Positions 47,616 to 56,044 of a stretch of DNA of 64,000 bases are shown here, in pieces. Each line of letters starts with the position of its first letter. Position 1 is the stretch's first letter. The notes below the pieces were generated by a model. The model saw only the letters and a list, made by a program, of their open reading frames with translations. It made no database searches and was not told where the DNA came from. Made by a program: the position numbers and the translations under genes. Origin of the DNA: an uncultured Pirellulales bacterium (GTDB lineage Bacteria > Planctomycetota > Planctomycetia > Pirellulales > Thermoguttaceae); assembly GCA_938015445.1 (NCBI GenBank), contig CALLPE010000003.1, forward strand, positions 78,105 through 142,104, read 5' to 3'.

Positions 47616-49130
47616 TCAGCCGTAGGCCGATTGCGTCTTGCAAGCCCGGTTGCGGCGTCTGGCGGGCTTTTTTCCGCTGGGATGTTTCTTGGTGGGTAAA
47701 TCGTTCGCTTTGCAGCCGCGGGGCGGGTAGTCGATCTCCACTGATTCTTGGTAGGTGTCGTAATCGGTGTTCACCGCCCACAGATCGTGGCCACGGTCGT
47801 GCAAAATGTTTTCGGCCGCCAGTAAGCCCATCAAGATGCTGTGATCCTGGTTATTGTATTTGAACGACCCGTAGCGGCCGATCGGAGTCAGTCCGCGAAA
47901 CGTCCGCAGGAAGTCGATCACCGGGGCCAGATGCTCTTTGTAGCCTTTGCTGTACACGGGATAGGAGCGGTGCAGGCGGACGACCTTTCCGCCCAGCAGG
48001 GGCGCGTAAGGGATCAAGCGGATGGAACGAATCTCGCGCACGGCGCGCTCCAGTAGCGCGGCATCTGGCTCGCGCCACATTGGGTCGTGGTCGTAACACC
48101 AGTATTCCAGGGCGATGATGGTACTTTGCGCCGCGCCATACAATTCCGGCACCCAATTGCGGAAGTTGGTAATCCGTCCGGCCAGCAAATCCGGCGAGTG
48201 GACGTACAGCCACTGATCGGCAAACAGCTCTGTTCCGGCCACGTGCAGGTAAACTAGGATCGTGTTTCGGTATCTAAGGTTTTCCAAAGCCTGGGCGACG
48301 GTGGGGGGCAAATCGCCCAGTCCTTGAACCAGCAAGCTCAGCGGCATAGTCGAGATTACGTGGTCGAACTGTCTTCGGCCGCCGCCGGCCAGTTCCACGC
48401 CGTAAGTTCGCTTTCGGTCGTGCAATACTCGCCGTACCGGGCAGTTCAAATGTATCCGACCGCCGCGCCGGCGCACGGCCCGGGCCATCCGCTCGTACAC
48501 CATCCCTGCGCCGCCGGTGGGATAAAAGAAGCGGTCCACCAGCGTGGTATGCTGTCGTTTGCTTGTGCCCAGGGCAGCGCGTATCGCCTCGCTAAGACTG
48601 AAGCCTTTGATCCGCTGGGCAGCGAAGTCGGCATCCAACTGTTCGCAGGGGATGCCCCACAGTTTCTCCGTGTATGTCTTGAAGAAGATTTCGTACAGCC
48701 TGCGCCCGAAGCGACTTTGCACCCAGGCTTGCATCGTTTGGTTGTCGGGCGACGCGCCGGCCTGATGCAATCGCTGGATGCAATAGCTGGCCAGGCAGCG
48801 GGCCGCTTCCCAGGCACCGAGTTTCCACAGCGCTTCGGCCGGGCGCAACGGGTAGTGGAAGAACCGCTGGCGGTAGTAGATGCGCGTCAGCCGATCGACC
48901 AGCCGGTATCGCTCTGCCAGCGGGCGCATCCACAGGTCGCACACGCGCCGGTCGCGGCTGAAAAAGCGATGCGGACCCAAGTCCACTTTCTGGCCCCACA
49001 GTTCGATCGTCCGCGACAGCCCGCCCACACCGTCGGAGGCCTCGAACACCTCCACTGTTGTTCCCGCTTGAGACAACACATACGCGGCGGTGATTCCCGC
49101 TGGACCGGCCCCGATGATCCCTACACGCAT
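47616..49130 (-). CDS. FAD-dependent oxidoreductase (amine oxidase/UDP-galactopyranose mutase-like)
   Basis: A 504-residue flavoprotein. Dinucleotide-binding start VGIIGAGPAGITAAYVLSQAG followed by EASDGVGGLSRT; GPHRFFSRD and KTYTEKLWGIPCEQL are typical of the NAD(P)-binding amine-oxidase group that includes protoporphyrinogen-oxidase-like and UDP-galactopyranose-mutase-like enzymes. The C-terminal FAD contact GRYGSFKYNNQDHSILMGLLAAEN is present, followed by a basic tail (KKHPSGKKPARRRNR). It is the last gene of a minus-strand run with two glycosyltransferases, suggesting sugar-nucleotide or lipid-linked glycan work. Precise substrate unknown. Confidence 0.82.
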   Translation of the reverse strand: MRVGIIGAGPAGITAAYVLSQAGTTVEVFEASDGVGGLSRTIELWGQKVDLGPHRFFSRDRRVCDLWMRPLAERYRLVDRLTRIYYRQRFFHYPLRPAEALWKLGAWEAARCLASYCIQRLHQAGASPDNQTMQAWVQSRFGRRLYEIFFKTYTEKLWGIPCEQLDADFAAQRIKGFSLSEAIRAALGTSKRQHTTLVDRFFYPTGGAGMVYERMARAVRRRGGRIHLNCPVRRVLHDRKRTYGVELAGGGRRQFDHVISTMPLSLLVQGLGDLPPTVAQALENLRYRNTILVYLHVAGTELFADQWLYVHSPDLLAGRITNFRNWVPELYGAAQSTIIALEYWCYDHDPMWREPDAALLERAVREIRSIRLIPYAPLLGGKVVRLHRSYPVYSKGYKEHLAPVIDFLRTFRGLTPIGRYGSFKYNNQDHSILMGLLAAENILHDRGHDLWAVNTDYDTYQESVEIDYPPRGCKANDLPTKKHPSGKKPARRRNRACKTQSAYG

Positions 49131-49214
49131 CTGGGGTGCCTCCCTGCTTGTTTTTGAAACTGCGTGCTGGCTAACAGTTGCTTGCGCGGGTGGTGTTGCC
49201 GGCCGAGGTTTCCT

Positions 49215-50918
49215 TTAGCGGATCGTTTCCGCAGTTTTGCTGGCCGATCGCTCCTTCCCAGCCGACTGCCGCGGCACGAACTCGTAAACCTCTATGGTGT
49301 CGATGAACCGCAACTCCGTTTCCCATTTGTTGTAGAACGGGAAGGGAAAGCTTTGTCTGCCCACAAGCCGGTAGCGTTGCTGCATCTGCTCTAGCCAACG
49401 GACGATGGCCTGATCGTCGCGTTGCACCTCTGGCGAGCGGAATTGCACGCAGCGCAGCGGCCAATGCTCGCTGACAGCTTCCCACTGCGGCGGCCGGCCC
49501 TGGGCGTGACGAGGAGAATATATCCGCTGGTTGCACAAATAAACCGCCGAGCGACCCACTCGGAAAACGGCCGGTTCCAAATCGACGCCCAGGTCGCTGT
49601 GCAGACACACCAGCTCGCCGCTATGGGGCATGTTGAACCAGAACCAACAGGCAAAGCTCTTGGCCCGTAAATCGTTGGCCGATTTGTACGGCCAGCAAAA
49701 GTCGCGCACTATGGAAACCACTGCAATACCGGCCAACCCCGCCAGGGTCAGATGCAATCCAACCGTAGCCGGCCGGCGCCGGTTGAAGAGCTGAAGTATC
49801 GTCAGCCACCCGACGGCGGTGAGGATGCAGAACATCGGCGCCAGATACAGCGCCATCCGCATGTGTTCTCCGTAGGGATAACGTTTCATTGCCGCCGCCA
49901 CGAAGTGCAGCACCAGCGGACCGAGCGTGAGTCCTAGTAGCAGGACGTGCTGTCTTTTCCATAGCACAACAATCGCCGCCAGCACGCACAGTAGCGTTAG
50001 CGTACTGCCGTATCCGGGACCTCCCACCGGATACGCCAACATGCTGCCGGCGTGAACGTTCAGCAGCCAGCCGGGCAGTTTCCACGGTTCGCCGATGGGG
50101 GGGAAGGCCTCTTGCCAGTACACGCGCATCGTGCCCAGTTGGCCTTGGAGCATGGGGCGCATGGAAACCCAGTACACCACTGCGAACCCAACGGCCACCG
50201 CCACGTTGTATCCCGCCCAAGCCAGCCACGCGCGGTGCTGGCGGCTGCGCCAAATCGACCATGCCAGCAAGGGGCTGACCGCTCCGGCGACGAACACCGC
50301 TGGGTAAGAGAAGCCGATGCTGATCGGCGCCCAGAGGGCGAGCAACCACAGCCAAAGCTGCTGGTGCGGCCGGTGCCAGTAGTGTACCAGCAGGGTCATC
50401 GAGACCAATGCCACCATCAGGTCGCTGCCGTACTGCTTGGCCTCGGCCACGTACCGGACAATCGGATAGGAAACTGCAAACAGTCCGACCGCCAGTACCA
50501 GTGTGTGTCCGCTTGTTATTTTGCGGGCCAGGTGAACGAACAACAGCAGGCTGATCAGACTGCACAACAGCGGAAACAACCGCAGCGAGTACTCGTGGAA
50601 GCCCAGCAGCCGTACCGCGGTCACTTCCACCCAGGAAAATAGCATCGGGCAGACGGTGTCGTACTTCAGCGGCCCCAGCACGCTCAGATAATCGGCGTCC
50701 AAGTAGTTGGCCACTAGGTTGCACTCATCCTCCCACAGCGGGAATCGCAGCGCATAGCGCACCAGCCTAGCCACTATACCGAGGATCAACAGCGCCCAGA
50801 GCCATTGTTTGTGTCGTGCCGGGCTGAGCCATTGCTCGGACTCGCTTAGCCGGACGCCACAGGACTGCGGTGCGGCTGGTGGAGGGACTTCAGCGGTGTT
50901 GTGCAGCGTGGCTATCAT
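49215..50918 (-). CDS. Membrane glycosyltransferase, ArnT/PMT-like (GT39/83 type), copy 1
   Basis: A 567-residue protein with about ten hydrophobic segments and a C-terminal soluble domain. The first extracytoplasmic loop has RFPLWEDECNLVANYLDADY with the acidic pair typical of polyprenyl-phosphate-sugar-using GT-C enzymes. YVAEAKQYGSDLMVALVSM is in the usual second loop. It overlaps the upstream paralogue by 29 bases, so the two are co-expressed. About 35-40% of positions look alike between the pair by eye. It would transfer a sugar from a lipid carrier to an envelope acceptor; neither is known. Confidence 0.88.
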   Translation of the reverse strand: MIATLHNTAEVPPPAAPQSCGVRLSESEQWLSPARHKQWLWALLILGIVARLVRYALRFPLWEDECNLVANYLDADYLSVLGPLKYDTVCPMLFSWVEVTAVRLLGFHEYSLRLFPLLCSLISLLLFVHLARKITSGHTLVLAVGLFAVSYPIVRYVAEAKQYGSDLMVALVSMTLLVHYWHRPHQQLWLWLLALWAPISIGFSYPAVFVAGAVSPLLAWSIWRSRQHRAWLAWAGYNVAVAVGFAVVYWVSMRPMLQGQLGTMRVYWQEAFPPIGEPWKLPGWLLNVHAGSMLAYPVGGPGYGSTLTLLCVLAAIVVLWKRQHVLLLGLTLGPLVLHFVAAAMKRYPYGEHMRMALYLAPMFCILTAVGWLTILQLFNRRRPATVGLHLTLAGLAGIAVVSIVRDFCWPYKSANDLRAKSFACWFWFNMPHSGELVCLHSDLGVDLEPAVFRVGRSAVYLCNQRIYSPRHAQGRPPQWEAVSEHWPLRCVQFRSPEVQRDDQAIVRWLEQMQQRYRLVGRQSFPFPFYNKWETELRFIDTIEVYEFVPRQSAGKERSASKTAETIR

Positions 50919-52665
50919 CTGCGTTGCTCCTCGCCGACAACTGAAACCGATCGTCGCCGGCCCGGAACTCGTATACTTCCAACCATTGATACCCTAATAG
51001 CTGGCGGTCCTTGTGATGAACAGGAAAGGCATGCACTTCCTGGGCTGCCAGTTGCCAGCGAGATTGCATCTGCTGGAGCCATTGGCGGAAATCTTCTTCC
51101 GGGTAAGGCAACGGAGAAGACCTCCACCGGACGCAGCGCAGCGGCCTGTCGGCACGTGGCCCTTCCCGCAGCGCCTCACCCGAAGCGCGCCGCGGCGAGT
51201 ATATCTGCCGGTTACATAGATACAGCGCCATTCCTGGAGAGCGCCGCGCGGCAAAGAACTCCGGCCCAAAGTCGGTCTCCATGCAGATCAGCTCTGCGTC
51301 GTAACCCTTGGTGAACCAGAACCAGCGGGCGAAATCGCGTTCCCGCAAAGCGTCGAGAGTCTTATATGGGCGGATGAAATCACGGGCCACCGAAGCGACG
51401 GGAATGAGCGCCAGTAGCACTATGAGCGCCAGCGCAGGCGCTGGGCCGCGGCTGCGCCCGCGCTCGTCCATGCTCGCCACGATCGCCGCTCCCAGTCCGA
51501 ACATTAAGCAGATGATCGGCGCTAGGTATAGCGAGAAGCGTATCTCGCCCGCGTAAGGATACCGCTGCATACATGCGGCGATGAAGTTCAGCCCGGCCGG
51601 CGCTAAACACAAGGCCATCAGCCAATATTGGCGGCGACGCGCCAGGACAATCAGCGCGATTAGGCAACACAGGGCGGTCAGGATGCTGGCCCCACGCGCC
51701 CCGCCCAGCGGATATGCCAGCAATTCGCTAGTATGTGTTACCGCCAGCCAGCCGAGCAGTTTCCAGGGTTTGTCTAGCGGCGGGAATATGTGCCGCCAGT
51801 ATTGGCGCATGTTCTCCAGTTCGGCGGTCACCTGATTGGCAGTCGATAATGCATAGAAAAGGCCGAAACCACTTAGCACCGCCAGACAGTACACCACCCA
51901 AACGGTCCAATCGCGCCGGTCGCCATAGCGCAACAATCGCAAACCCACTGCTGCGCCTATTCCGCCGGCGACGAACACGCTGGGATAGGACAGTCCCACG
52001 GCGATCGGCGCTGCTATCGCAAGCAGCCACAGCCAACGGCGGCCGCTTTGCGAAGAACTCGTGAAGTAGCGCACCGTCAGCCACAACAGGGCGACGGCAA
52101 CCAACACGTCGCTGCTGTAGGGCTTTGCATCGCACGAGTAGCGAATCAAGGCATACGCGCCGGCAAAGCATCCTACGGCCAACAGCAAGGGTAGACCCTT
52201 GAGGAGTCGTCGGGCCAGATCGGCGAACAGCAGCAGACTGCCGATGCCGCACACCAGCGGAAACAGCCGCAGCGTGTATTCCGAAAAGCCCAATAGCTTG
52301 ACCACCGTAAGCTGCGTCCACAGGAATAGCAGCGGCGCGACCTGATGATTGTCCAGCCCTGCAAGCAGCCCCAGGTAGTCACGGTCGAGAAAATTCGTCG
52401 CCAGGTAGGCTTCGTCGGGCCAAAGGGGAAAACGCAACAGGTATCGCACCAATCGAGCCGACAGGCCCAACAGCACAAAAGTCCACAGCAGCCGGTTGGA
52501 CCACGTGCTATTCAGCCACCGCGGCCAGGCGGCCGCCGAGGCCAGCAGCTCCGGGCCGTCGCGGGAATCTTGCTGCTCTTGGCGTATCGGTGTCCAGTGC
52601 ATCGGTGTCCAGTGCATCGGCGTCCAGTGCATCTTGCTGCCGCAAGCTGTTTCAGGGGCCGTCAC
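50890..52665 (-). CDS. Membrane glycosyltransferase, ArnT/PMT-like, copy 2
   Basis: A 591-residue paralogue of the downstream gene: RFPLWPDEAYLATNFLDRDYLGLL carries the acidic pair, YSCDAKPYSSDVLVAVALL follows, about ten membrane segments and a similar C-terminal domain ending YEFRAGDDRF. The GTG at 52665 gives the longest form; ATGs at 52632, 52617 and 52602 lie in a 15-bp tandem repeat that encodes MHWTP three times. Any of these could be the real start. Lies 31 bases after the DUF1207 stop, so the operon is DUF1207-GT-GT-FAD oxidoreductase. Confidence 0.87.
   Translation of the reverse strand: MTAPETACGSKMHWTPMHWTPMHWTPIRQEQQDSRDGPELLASAAAWPRWLNSTWSNRLLWTFVLLGLSARLVRYLLRFPLWPDEAYLATNFLDRDYLGLLAGLDNHQVAPLLFLWTQLTVVKLLGFSEYTLRLFPLVCGIGSLLLFADLARRLLKGLPLLLAVGCFAGAYALIRYSCDAKPYSSDVLVAVALLWLTVRYFTSSSQSGRRWLWLLAIAAPIAVGLSYPSVFVAGGIGAAVGLRLLRYGDRRDWTVWVVYCLAVLSGFGLFYALSTANQVTAELENMRQYWRHIFPPLDKPWKLLGWLAVTHTSELLAYPLGGARGASILTALCCLIALIVLARRRQYWLMALCLAPAGLNFIAACMQRYPYAGEIRFSLYLAPIICLMFGLGAAIVASMDERGRSRGPAPALALIVLLALIPVASVARDFIRPYKTLDALRERDFARWFWFTKGYDAELICMETDFGPEFFAARRSPGMALYLCNRQIYSPRRASGEALREGPRADRPLRCVRWRSSPLPYPEEDFRQWLQQMQSRWQLAAQEVHAFPVHHKDRQLLGYQWLEVYEFRAGDDRFQLSARSNADDSHAAQHR
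52588..52632 (-). repeat. Three 15-bp units encoding MHWTP repeats
   Basis: cgg(t/c)gtccagtgcat occurs three times in tandem, in frame at the 5' end of glycosyltransferase copy 2. Each unit carries an in-frame ATG (minus strand), so the repeat multiplies candidate start codons. Confidence 0.95.
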
Positions 52666-52696
52666 CAGCGGGTTTCAAAAGCTGCCGCCGGCGGTT

Positions 52697-53806
52697 TCAG
52701 AAGTCGTACCACAGACCTATGCCGACCTGGTCTTCGTGTGTTCTGAAGAATTGGTGCTGGTCGCTCAGTCCGTTGAAGTAATGACAACCGACGCGGAACA
52801 GGTGCCCGGTACGGCTCCGCCACGCCCAGCCTGCTTGTATCGTGAAATTCCCGCTGAAATCCACCTCTTGCCGCAGATGGCCGTCGACGGCAAAGAAGGG
52901 CGAACCGCGCAGCGATCTGGGTTCGGCAGGTACGAACTCGCCGCCGAATTGGAACTCCCACGGCTCTGCGCCGCCGTCGGTATGTACGCTGTAGCCGATC
53001 TCGGTGTACAAACGCAACGGTCGCCAGGGCCGCAAGGCTAGTCCAAGCATCAGGCCATTACGGACGTAATTGATTCTGGTGTTCAGCGCGTCTGGGTTGA
53101 GGATCAGGTATTCATCGGCCAGATGCGAGCAAACGTGGTAGTAGCCGAACTTGAACTCGAAGATGCCGCGGCGATAGGTCAAGGGGACAGCCAGCCGATA
53201 ATCCACTTCGCGGACGTCCAAGTCGCGATCCATATCTTGCCTGGTAAAGGCGGCGCCGGCGAAGTCGATCTGCCATCCTTCGGGCCAGGGTCCATCTTCG
53301 CTGCCATATCGGATAAGCCCAACTTGCCCACCCAGCGCAGAATCCCACAACCACCCATCTCCCCGCCTGTAAAGCCACAAACTGGCGAATCTGGGTTCTC
53401 TGCCGCCTGCCAGATAAGCTGGGTACATTAGGCCGTCTGGTAAAAATTGCCATCGCCACTCGTCCCAAACAACCTCGGCCGGTACAGCAGGTTCGGTAGC
53501 TATGCTTGGCTCGCGCTGGACTGGGGCTTCGGGACTGAAGGTGCTTTCGATCAAACTGCCTGCCCGGTCCGGTGCTTGTGTGCTTGCTGGGCCAGGCAAC
53601 TGGTTACGCGGTACCAGTTGCGGCACCCCACCAACAGCCCCCGACGCTGCTGGCGCGCCCATTATCGGCTCTGCACCCAGCAACGGCTCGCTTGGGATCC
53701 CGGCGGCTGGGATGTCAAAGGCCTGTGCCCAGGCCGAACCCGCCCACACGACAATCGCCCCACACCACAGCACCACGCAATGCGTTGCACGTCCGTAGTT
53801 TGACAT
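52697..53806 (-). CDS. DUF1207 family outer-surface protein
   Basis: A 369-residue exported protein with a signal peptide (about 1-28, CVVLWCGAIVVWAGSAWAQ), a linker rich in Pro/Ala/Glu and a beta-rich domain ending in phenylalanine (QVGIGLWYDF), like an outer-membrane barrel. WQFLPDGLMYPAYLAGGREPRFASLWL, LGGQVGLIRYG and GHLFRVGCHYFNGLSDQHQFF are typical of DUF1207, whose function is unknown. The ATG at 53806 has GGAGG about 9 bases upstream. First gene of the glycosyltransferase operon. Confidence 0.9.
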   Translation of the reverse strand: MSNYGRATHCVVLWCGAIVVWAGSAWAQAFDIPAAGIPSEPLLGAEPIMGAPAASGAVGGVPQLVPRNQLPGPASTQAPDRAGSLIESTFSPEAPVQREPSIATEPAVPAEVVWDEWRWQFLPDGLMYPAYLAGGREPRFASLWLYRRGDGWLWDSALGGQVGLIRYGSEDGPWPEGWQIDFAGAAFTRQDMDRDLDVREVDYRLAVPLTYRRGIFEFKFGYYHVCSHLADEYLILNPDALNTRINYVRNGLMLGLALRPWRPLRLYTEIGYSVHTDGGAEPWEFQFGGEFVPAEPRSLRGSPFFAVDGHLRQEVDFSGNFTIQAGWAWRSRTGHLFRVGCHYFNGLSDQHQFFRTHEDQVGIGLWYDF

Positions 53807-54451
53807 TTCGGCACACCTCCGCCGAAGACCAGGGCCATTCAAACCGGAGATTAGGGTTATTCAAAGGGAGCGGAAGTGTACCGGGCAGCGGCTTGGTTGG
53901 GCAAGGGAAGTTTCGCAGTGCCTCGCCGCGCTGTGGTAGGTACTCAATCCCCCTTGTCGATGGCAAACGCGCCAAAATCGGCAATCGCAGCTTCTCGAAA
54001 GGCGACAAAAACACCAAGCCACAAACTGTTACATGCCGTCTCACGTGTCCAGCCGGAGAGCCGAGAACCGAAAAGCCGTAAATCGCTTATAACTGTGCCC
54101 ACGCGCCGGCCAGCTATTTGTGGCTTTGGGTGTTGCTTGTCGGGGCCCTTTTTGATGTGTCGCTGTTTGGCGACCTTTTTGTGTGTAGTTTGTCGGCGAT
54201 GTGTTACCCGCTGCTGGCCGCTGCCCTTTATTGCCCTCCTGATCGAATACTATTGGACTTTTTCTACGTTATTTCCTATCGGGTGTGGTACGGTCTTGCT
54301 CACCGACTGTGCTAAAGTCTTTGCTTATTGGGTGTGCTGCGGCTCGGCGGGGGCTAAAATTGTTGTGTGCCCACTTGGGCGCAAGTATGCCGTTATAACT
54401 TGTGGATTGAGCTGACGGCGCGAAAACCGACGACAAGACAGGAACGATGCG
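53807..54451. other. Divergent intergenic region, 0.65 kb
   Basis: This region lies between DUF1207 (minus) and the thiamine-binding-like gene (plus) and should hold both promoters. Frames at 53876 and 54118 are open but start at weak codons with no ribosome site. The DNA from 54110 to 54360 is T-rich on the plus strand (repeated ctttttg-gtg words). I see no TPP riboswitch motif before 54452. Confidence 0.5.
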
Positions 54452-54763
54452 ATGATCGTCTTGGACCTGAGCATTTTCCCGTTGGATAAAGGCGAAAGCC
54501 TCAGCCCCTATGTCGCCCGGTGCGTGGACATCATCGACCGCAGCGGACTGGATTACCGCTGCCACGCGATGGGCACTACCATCGAGGGTGAGTTCGACGA
54601 ACTGATGGACGTAGTGCGTCAGTGCTTTCAGGCCTTGGCGGCCGACTGCGATCGGATCATTTGCTCGATAAAGTTCGATTATCGCAAAGGGCGCAAGGGG
54701 GGCATCGAAAGCAAGTTACAAAGTGTCGAAGCCCGACTGGGGCGCCCAGTGCGAAAACAGTAG
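54452..54763 (+). CDS. MTH1187/YkoF-like thiamine-binding family protein (DUF77)
   Basis: A 103-residue ferredoxin-fold protein. MIVLDLSIFPLDKGESLSPYVARCVDIIDRSGLDYRCHAMGTTIEGEFDELMDVV is the family signature, and IICSIKFDYRKGRKGGIESKLQSVEARLG is the usual C-terminus. Members of this family bind thiamine or related pyrimidines; the physiological role is unsettled. No thiamine pathway gene is adjacent. Confidence 0.88.
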   Translation: MIVLDLSIFPLDKGESLSPYVARCVDIIDRSGLDYRCHAMGTTIEGEFDELMDVVRQCFQALAADCDRIICSIKFDYRKGRKGGIESKLQSVEARLGRPVRKQ

Positions 54764-54808
54764 CCTTTTTCGGGTTCTAGCGTTTGGGGAAAACGTGCCT
54801 TAGCGGTA

Positions 54809-54860
54809 TATGCGTTTGTTTACCGATTCAGCCGTATTTGCATTGTTTAGCAATTCAGCT
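54809..54860. repeat. Two tandem degenerate 26-bp units
   Basis: Two successive 26-base units, each tat-tgc-ttgttta-c-attcagc in outline, lie in the 370-base gap 54764-55132. On the opposite strand they read agctgaa..g(g/c)taaa, like the units at 38870-38999. A separate short repeat, taatttcgtaac, occurs twice near 54930-54957. No gene seen. Confidence 0.75.
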
Positions 54861-55132
54861 TGACTTTGCCGACTTTCATAAGTTCTTTCTTTTCCGATAT
54901 TTACGCAGACCACTACGTTTGTCCATATAATTTCGTAACCGTCTAATTTCGTAACGGCAATATCCAACCAGTAAGTAGATCCCATCTTCGAGGTAGCAGC
55001 AAAATTGGCATAATTCACGAATAGTGGCGGCACCCGTTTAGTGGTAGCACAGTAAGCGGGTTGTTGGTGGCGGAGGGCGTTGAGAGTTTCGACCGGCAGT
55101 TCTGAGAAAAGCTCGCGCAGCGGTCTAGTGTG

Positions 55133-55942
55133 ATGTTCAGCGACCAAGTGGTGATATACGTCGGCACAGAGTTGCGCGAGGCTTATTTGCTGCGAGACCT
55201 TCTGGCCAACGAGGGAATTGCGGCGGTGGTGGTAAGCCAGGGGATGTCGAACCGATTGGGGCTGGCCGTCAGCCGCGCCCAAGCCGATGTTCGCGTGTTG
55301 GTATCGCAGGCCGACGCCCCGCGCGCCCGGCAACTAGCGGTACGTTTCCAGGGGCGGCGCGCCATAGAATTCCAAGCGAAGATGTCGCAGGACGTAAATG
55401 ACCAACGAGATGACCTACCGGCCGAGAACCCTGACGGCAGCGGCGCCTCGCTTAGCGGCTGGCCCCGCTGTCCGGAATGTCACCGGCCGCGGACCACTCG
55501 TTGTCCGTTCTGCGGGACGGCCGGCAGCGATTTTCCTCCAGCCGATCCGCCAGAAGAACTCGCCGCAAGTGGGCAGGCCTGCGGCGGCGCAACTGCGACT
55601 TTGTGTTCTTCGGCTAGGTGCGGCCTCAGTCATCCTCCGGTTTCGGACGCCTCGGAGGGCGTGACGTCCGGCAGTACGTGCGGCCAGCCCGATGCCAACA
55701 CAGCGCAGGCGGCCGAGGGCGAGCAACTTTCCCCCGAGTACATTTGCCCGACGTGCGACGAGCCGTTTAGGCCGCTGTACCATCGCCGCTGCCAATGGTG
55801 CGATTACGAGTTTCCCGACGGAGAAGATTACCCATTGCCCGTTGCCGGTTCCAGTGACCTGAACATCGCCGCCATGGCCGCCATTGTAGCGTTGATGGCC
55901 ATAGCTTTGGGAATAAGCGCGTATTTGCTGTTTCTGTTTTGA
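55133..55942 (+). CDS. DUF2007-type signalling-domain protein with zinc ribbons
   Basis: A 269-residue protein. The N-terminal ~75 residues (VVIYVGTELREAYLLRDLLANEGIAAVVVS.. VRVLVSQADAPRARQLAVRF) match the small alpha/beta DUF2007 domain. Two zinc ribbons follow (CPECHRPRTTRCPFCG; CPTCDEPF..CQWCDYEF), separated by a Ser/Ala-rich linker, then one C-terminal membrane segment (IAAMAAIVALMAIALGISAYLL). A membrane-tethered regulator or scaffold is plausible; function unknown. Confidence 0.75.
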   Translation: MFSDQVVIYVGTELREAYLLRDLLANEGIAAVVVSQGMSNRLGLAVSRAQADVRVLVSQADAPRARQLAVRFQGRRAIEFQAKMSQDVNDQRDDLPAENPDGSGASLSGWPRCPECHRPRTTRCPFCGTAGSDFPPADPPEELAASGQACGGATATLCSSARCGLSHPPVSDASEGVTSGSTCGQPDANTAQAAEGEQLSPEYICPTCDEPFRPLYHRRCQWCDYEFPDGEDYPLPVAGSSDLNIAAMAAIVALMAIALGISAYLLFLF

Positions 55943-56044
55943 GCAATCTCGATTTTCCGAGGCGACTGGGAAACTTGCTGCCAATTTGTTTGCCATTGGT
56001 TGGCGCCTAACCAGTCGTGGCAGTCGATTACGGAGGCCAATTAC

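Noticed and set aside
54118..54315. Hydrophobic 65-codon frame (LLVGALFDVSLFGDLF)
   Set aside because: It starts at TTG with no ribosome site, sits in T-rich intergenic DNA (which makes chance hydrophobic frames), and has no neighbour with which it is coupled.
54370..54452. TPP riboswitch before the thiamine-binding-like gene
   Set aside because: I could not find the conserved CTGAGA and ACCTGAT-type motifs of the THI element.
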